A DNA stretch of 64,000 nucleotides from Trebouxia sp. TZW2008. Taxonomy: Eukaryota > Chlorophyta > Trebouxiophyceae > Trebouxiales > Trebouxiaceae. The stretch is taken from positions 62,001-126,000 of the forward strand of contig BDIU01000052.1 of assembly GCA_002118135.1 (NCBI GenBank), read 5' to 3'. Positions 61,014 to 64,000 of this stretch are shown one piece after another; the stretch's first letter is position 1; every line of letters starts with the position of its first letter. The translations under genes and the position numbers were made by a program. The notes under the pieces are model-generated. The model saw nothing but the letters and a program-made list of their open reading frames with translations, had not been told where the DNA came from and ran no database searches.

Positions 61014-63913
61014 CTATAGCAAAACAAGGCCGACTTCTGATGGCTTCAGGGTATTGCACACTCTCCAGTTATACAAATAGTACTGCAGGTTTCCATCACC
61101 CTCCCCAAATTTGAGGGGTCTCAAGAAGGACACATTCTCAAAGATGTCCAATGCATTGAAAACATCATGATCCCTGCATGCACAAGACCAGCACAGCTTC
61201 AAAAATCTGCACTCAACCTCATTGGTGCTCAACTGCATTTTTAATGGTAGCCCATTGACAAACCAAACATTTCCAGCCTAGCTCTGCTTGGGTCAATATT
61301 ACATAGTGTGCAGTGACGGCTTGGCTGCTTCGACATGATAGCAGGGATGGTATACAGCACCATTGTGCAATATCTCACTGTCAAGCGGCAGTAAAATCTT
61401 TCTGATAGGGCTGCAGCACCACCAGTGAACTACATTTGATTCTGCTGTATAATCATGATTGCTGTACCAAGATACCTGCCTCTGGCAAGAATGTTGATGT
61501 TTAGCATCACATGCATGTTGGACCGTGGATGCTGTGCAGTCTCACCTGTCTCTGGCAAAGATGAGGATGTCCTGCATCAAGTCTTGCAGCGGCGTCTCTG
61601 TGGCTACAGTGTAGTACATGAAGGCTGCTTTCAAGGAGTCGTACTTATCATTGCCAATGACACTGGATGGTAGGGTGTAGTAGCTCACCAAGTCCGTGAT
61701 GATGCCTGAACACAAATTATTCAGTCAGCTGACAAGATCACAGCAAGCTACCATGCTCACCGACCAAGACATGGAGGCTGCCTTCAGGGTGTCATACTTG
61801 GCATTGCCAATGGTGCTGAAGGGCAGAGTGTAGTAGCTCATCAGGTCAGTGATGCTACCTGCACATCACATGATTGGATGACTGACAACATCATTCCACG
61901 CCATATTACATGTCCCTGACTGGTCAAAGGTGGGCCTGGACATGTCAGATGAGCCAAGGCATTTCTGACGAGCACCTTGGATGGCCTTGCAATGCGTAAG
62001 CGTGAATTTGTTGCAATGAGAAGGATGCAGCTGGATACGCTCACAAACAGTCAAGTGTTGTTATCTGTTTTGCTGTGAGTCATGACCGACACTGCACAGA
62101 GCAGCCAGTAGGGCTTCTGTCTTGTATCAAGACAAAGTTTATCAAATTCAACAGCAGCATAATTATTGTTATGAGCAATAGTCCACTTAGAGTATTGTCA
62201 GACTTGTTACTATTACTAAGCAGTGTACCTGCTGATTCCACCACATAGCTGTCCACAACGTCCTCAACCGGCATCAGGTAGTGCTCTACCTCTTCCTCGG
62301 TAAAGACCGGAAACAGAGCGTACTTCTGGAGGTATGTGCTTAGCAAGCGAGTCACCTGCAGGCATGTACACCATTCACAATGATGTATTGCTTGTTTTAC
62401 AACAAGCACTGGGTATGTGTAACACAATGCCTGTCTGACCTGCACTGTGCCTTGTAGTCATCACTGATTATTGTCAATTTAATCGGCTGTTGACACCAGC
62501 TTGCTAGCAAGAACAGCGCTCCATTCCTCACCAATTGTTCACACAAGCTCGCTAGCAGCCATGGCAGCTCCGCATACATAGAGTATGCAGCTATGCATGC
62601 TGAGCAGGCAAGCCACGCAGACATGCAACAATAGTGCAGTGTCGACTCAATATGAGGAGACTCTTCTTGTCAGGAACCAAGCATTGCATTCTGACTGCAT
62701 TGGTCCTTTTGAGTGAGGGCAAGGTGATGTACAAACCTTTTCCTTGATCATAAATACAGTCATCGCAAAAAGTAAACACTTCATCGCCAACATGTGCAAT
62801 GCAGGACATGAATGCGCACAAGAGCTCATGTATCAGGCTGCCTATGTACACGTATGGCAGGGCCAGCAACAGAAACGCAAGACCTCAGTACAACAAATGT
62901 TTGCATTATCTCAGGCGGTCCTTCCAGGCCTGGCTTGTCACAGTATGAGAGGCACAAATTGACTGTCTGAGATATCGCCAGCATGATTTGCAACACAACG
63001 AGCTAGGCGCCTGTTCAACGCCTGTGATACTGGCATGGCCAAAGCCCACAGCAAGTTTGGCCTGCTGCCGCATGCATGCATTGATGTCAACATGCAATGT
63101 TTGCTGAGGGCATCACAGGATCGCTTTTGGGCAGATCAACATCACGTGCAGGAAGACCCCAAATACTAGTATCTGACAGCTTTAGATCCACTTGAATTGT
63201 GCCAGGATTTAGGTTGCTTGCAGTCTGAGTCACTGGACGTCATCAGGCCCTGCTGTCTACCTGTAGTATCTTTCACTGTCTAAGGGTCTGGCATCACGCA
63301 GGATCAATGCTTTTGAAGATTTGAGTTATGTTTTCAGTTATGGCCATCTCAAACACATATGCCGCTGCCTCTTAGCACTCACTGACCTGTGGGATGTCTT
63401 TTTTCTGTAGAGGTCTGATGCCTGGGGTTCTGGGCTTGTCCGGCAGCTTGTACAGCTTCAAAGTGCGCGCCATGGTCATCCGAGGCTGCAAACAATTTTC
63501 CATCAATCAATTAGATCAATCGATCAACACGTCAATCAGTCAGGCATTCAATCATCCAAGCAAGCAAGATCGGGCGCTGTTGACAACGGAGCTATATTTC
63601 TGTCGTCCTCTTCTAAAAGTAAGCAAGAAGTTGGTAGACATGATTAAATTTGAGAGCAAGGCGCAGCAGGTGACGATTTGAAACAGCATGCTGTCAATGA
63701 TGCAGCTACTTTTATTCTCTACATGCAACATTATTCGCAACAGGTGCATCAGCATGTGCTTGCCTGCAGCCTGGAGAAGCCGACAGAGATGAGCTTCTTG
63801 GGGTTGAGGGAGCGGTGCCAGTACTGTGTGGTGGAGACGGGCTTTGGCAGCACGGCGCCTGCGGTGTAGGCTGCTTGCCAGATGTTGCACAGGTTCACCC
63901 GCCTTGTCACCTC
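61014..63913 (-). CDS. NMT1: Glycylpeptide N-myristoyltransferase, C-terminal part
   Basis: Transfers myristate from myristoyl-CoA to N-terminal glycine of proteins in the cytosol. Five minus-strand exons in phase (63913-63764, 63485-63387, 62355-62229, 61705-61546, 61173-61014) give about 211 C-terminal residues; earlier exons lie beyond the window. Family blocks are unmistakable: [95 protein letters not shown] and the C-terminal [31 protein letters not shown]. The protein ends VGLVLL, so the C-terminal carboxylate that acts as catalytic base in known NMTs is Leu here. The intron after FSRLQ uses a GC donor (CAG/GCAAGC). The intron before the GIITDL exon holds a shadow copy of it. Confidence 0.95.
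61469..61512 (-). repeat. Downstream shadow of the same NMT exon's 3' end
   Basis: Plus-strand ACCTGCCTCTGGCAAGAATG near 61479 repeats the exon end and donor ACCTGTCTCTGGCAAAGATG at 61544, offset about 65 bp. No complete exon is present. Confidence 0.65.
61758..61858 (-). repeat. Upstream shadow of the NMT GIITDL exon
   Basis: Behind a TGTGCAG acceptor, the copy starting at 61858 reads [18 protein letters not shown] and AKYDTLKAA, against [18 protein letters not shown] and DKYDSLKAA in the exon starting 61705 (spacing 153 bp). It then loses similarity before any donor. It is closer to other NMTs at one or two positions, so it could be an older working copy. Confidence 0.85.
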
Positions 63914-64000
63914 CTGCATGCACATAACGCCCTTTTGAAGGTACAGCCTCTGGATGTCAAGACTGCATTTGTCTTGAGGACAATTTTGTTGCATTGGTTT

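Noticed and set aside
1..64000. tRNA, rRNA, CRISPR or bacterial operon features
   Set aside because: No cloverleaf, rRNA core or repeat-spacer pattern was recognised by eye, and gene structure is eukaryotic. A dedicated RNA scan could still find a small RNA that I missed.

Overview
The window is nuclear DNA from a eukaryote, most likely a chlorophyte green alga. Genes are split by many short GT-AG introns with a TGCAG-type acceptor. Three genes carry a TGTAA motif shortly after the stop codon, which is the usual chlorophyte poly(A) signal. A one-helix LHC-like protein and a nodulin-like MFS transporter also point to a photosynthetic lineage. I assigned exons by reading frame and splice phase; no expression data or searches were available.

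Layout. 100-2192 (+): ribosomal protein L21. 3417-4438 (+): one-helix light-harvesting-like protein. 5355-5988 (-): protein phosphatase 1 inhibitor-3 (PPP1R11 family). 6992-16048 (+): a 13-exon, 1,294-residue Gln-rich coiled-coil protein with a predicted N-myristoylation start. 17253-19374 (+): PWWP-domain protein. 20189-21027 (+): MYND zinc-finger gene that looks broken. 21747-28977 (-): complete 13-exon nodulin-like MFS transporter. 29436-30101 (+): small intronless membrane protein. 31095-53013 (+): a 26-exon gene for a 3,247-residue protein with one N-terminal membrane segment, a long disordered repetitive centre and a TPR-like C-terminus. 53963-55150 (-): unrecognised conserved-looking gene, 5' end not resolved. 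55611-60231 (+): secreted protein resembling periplasmic binding proteins, with a short assembly gap. 61014-63913 (-): glycylpeptide N-myristoyltransferase, 5' end outside the window.

The most striking feature cuts across genes. Many exons are flanked in the neighbouring intron by one to five decayed tandem copies of themselves. Upstream copies keep the splice acceptor and the first part of the exon. Downstream copies keep the exon end and the donor. I call these shadow exons. They occur in at least six of the genes here, with spacing of about 65-200 bp, and in the best case divergence rises with distance from the working exon. They look like repeated local tandem duplications across exon-intron borders, leaving decoy splice sites and in one case an in-frame array that could still be used.

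The genes do not form an obvious pathway. The only possible functional link is that an N-myristoyltransferase and a protein with a good N-myristoylation signal lie in the same window, which may be chance.
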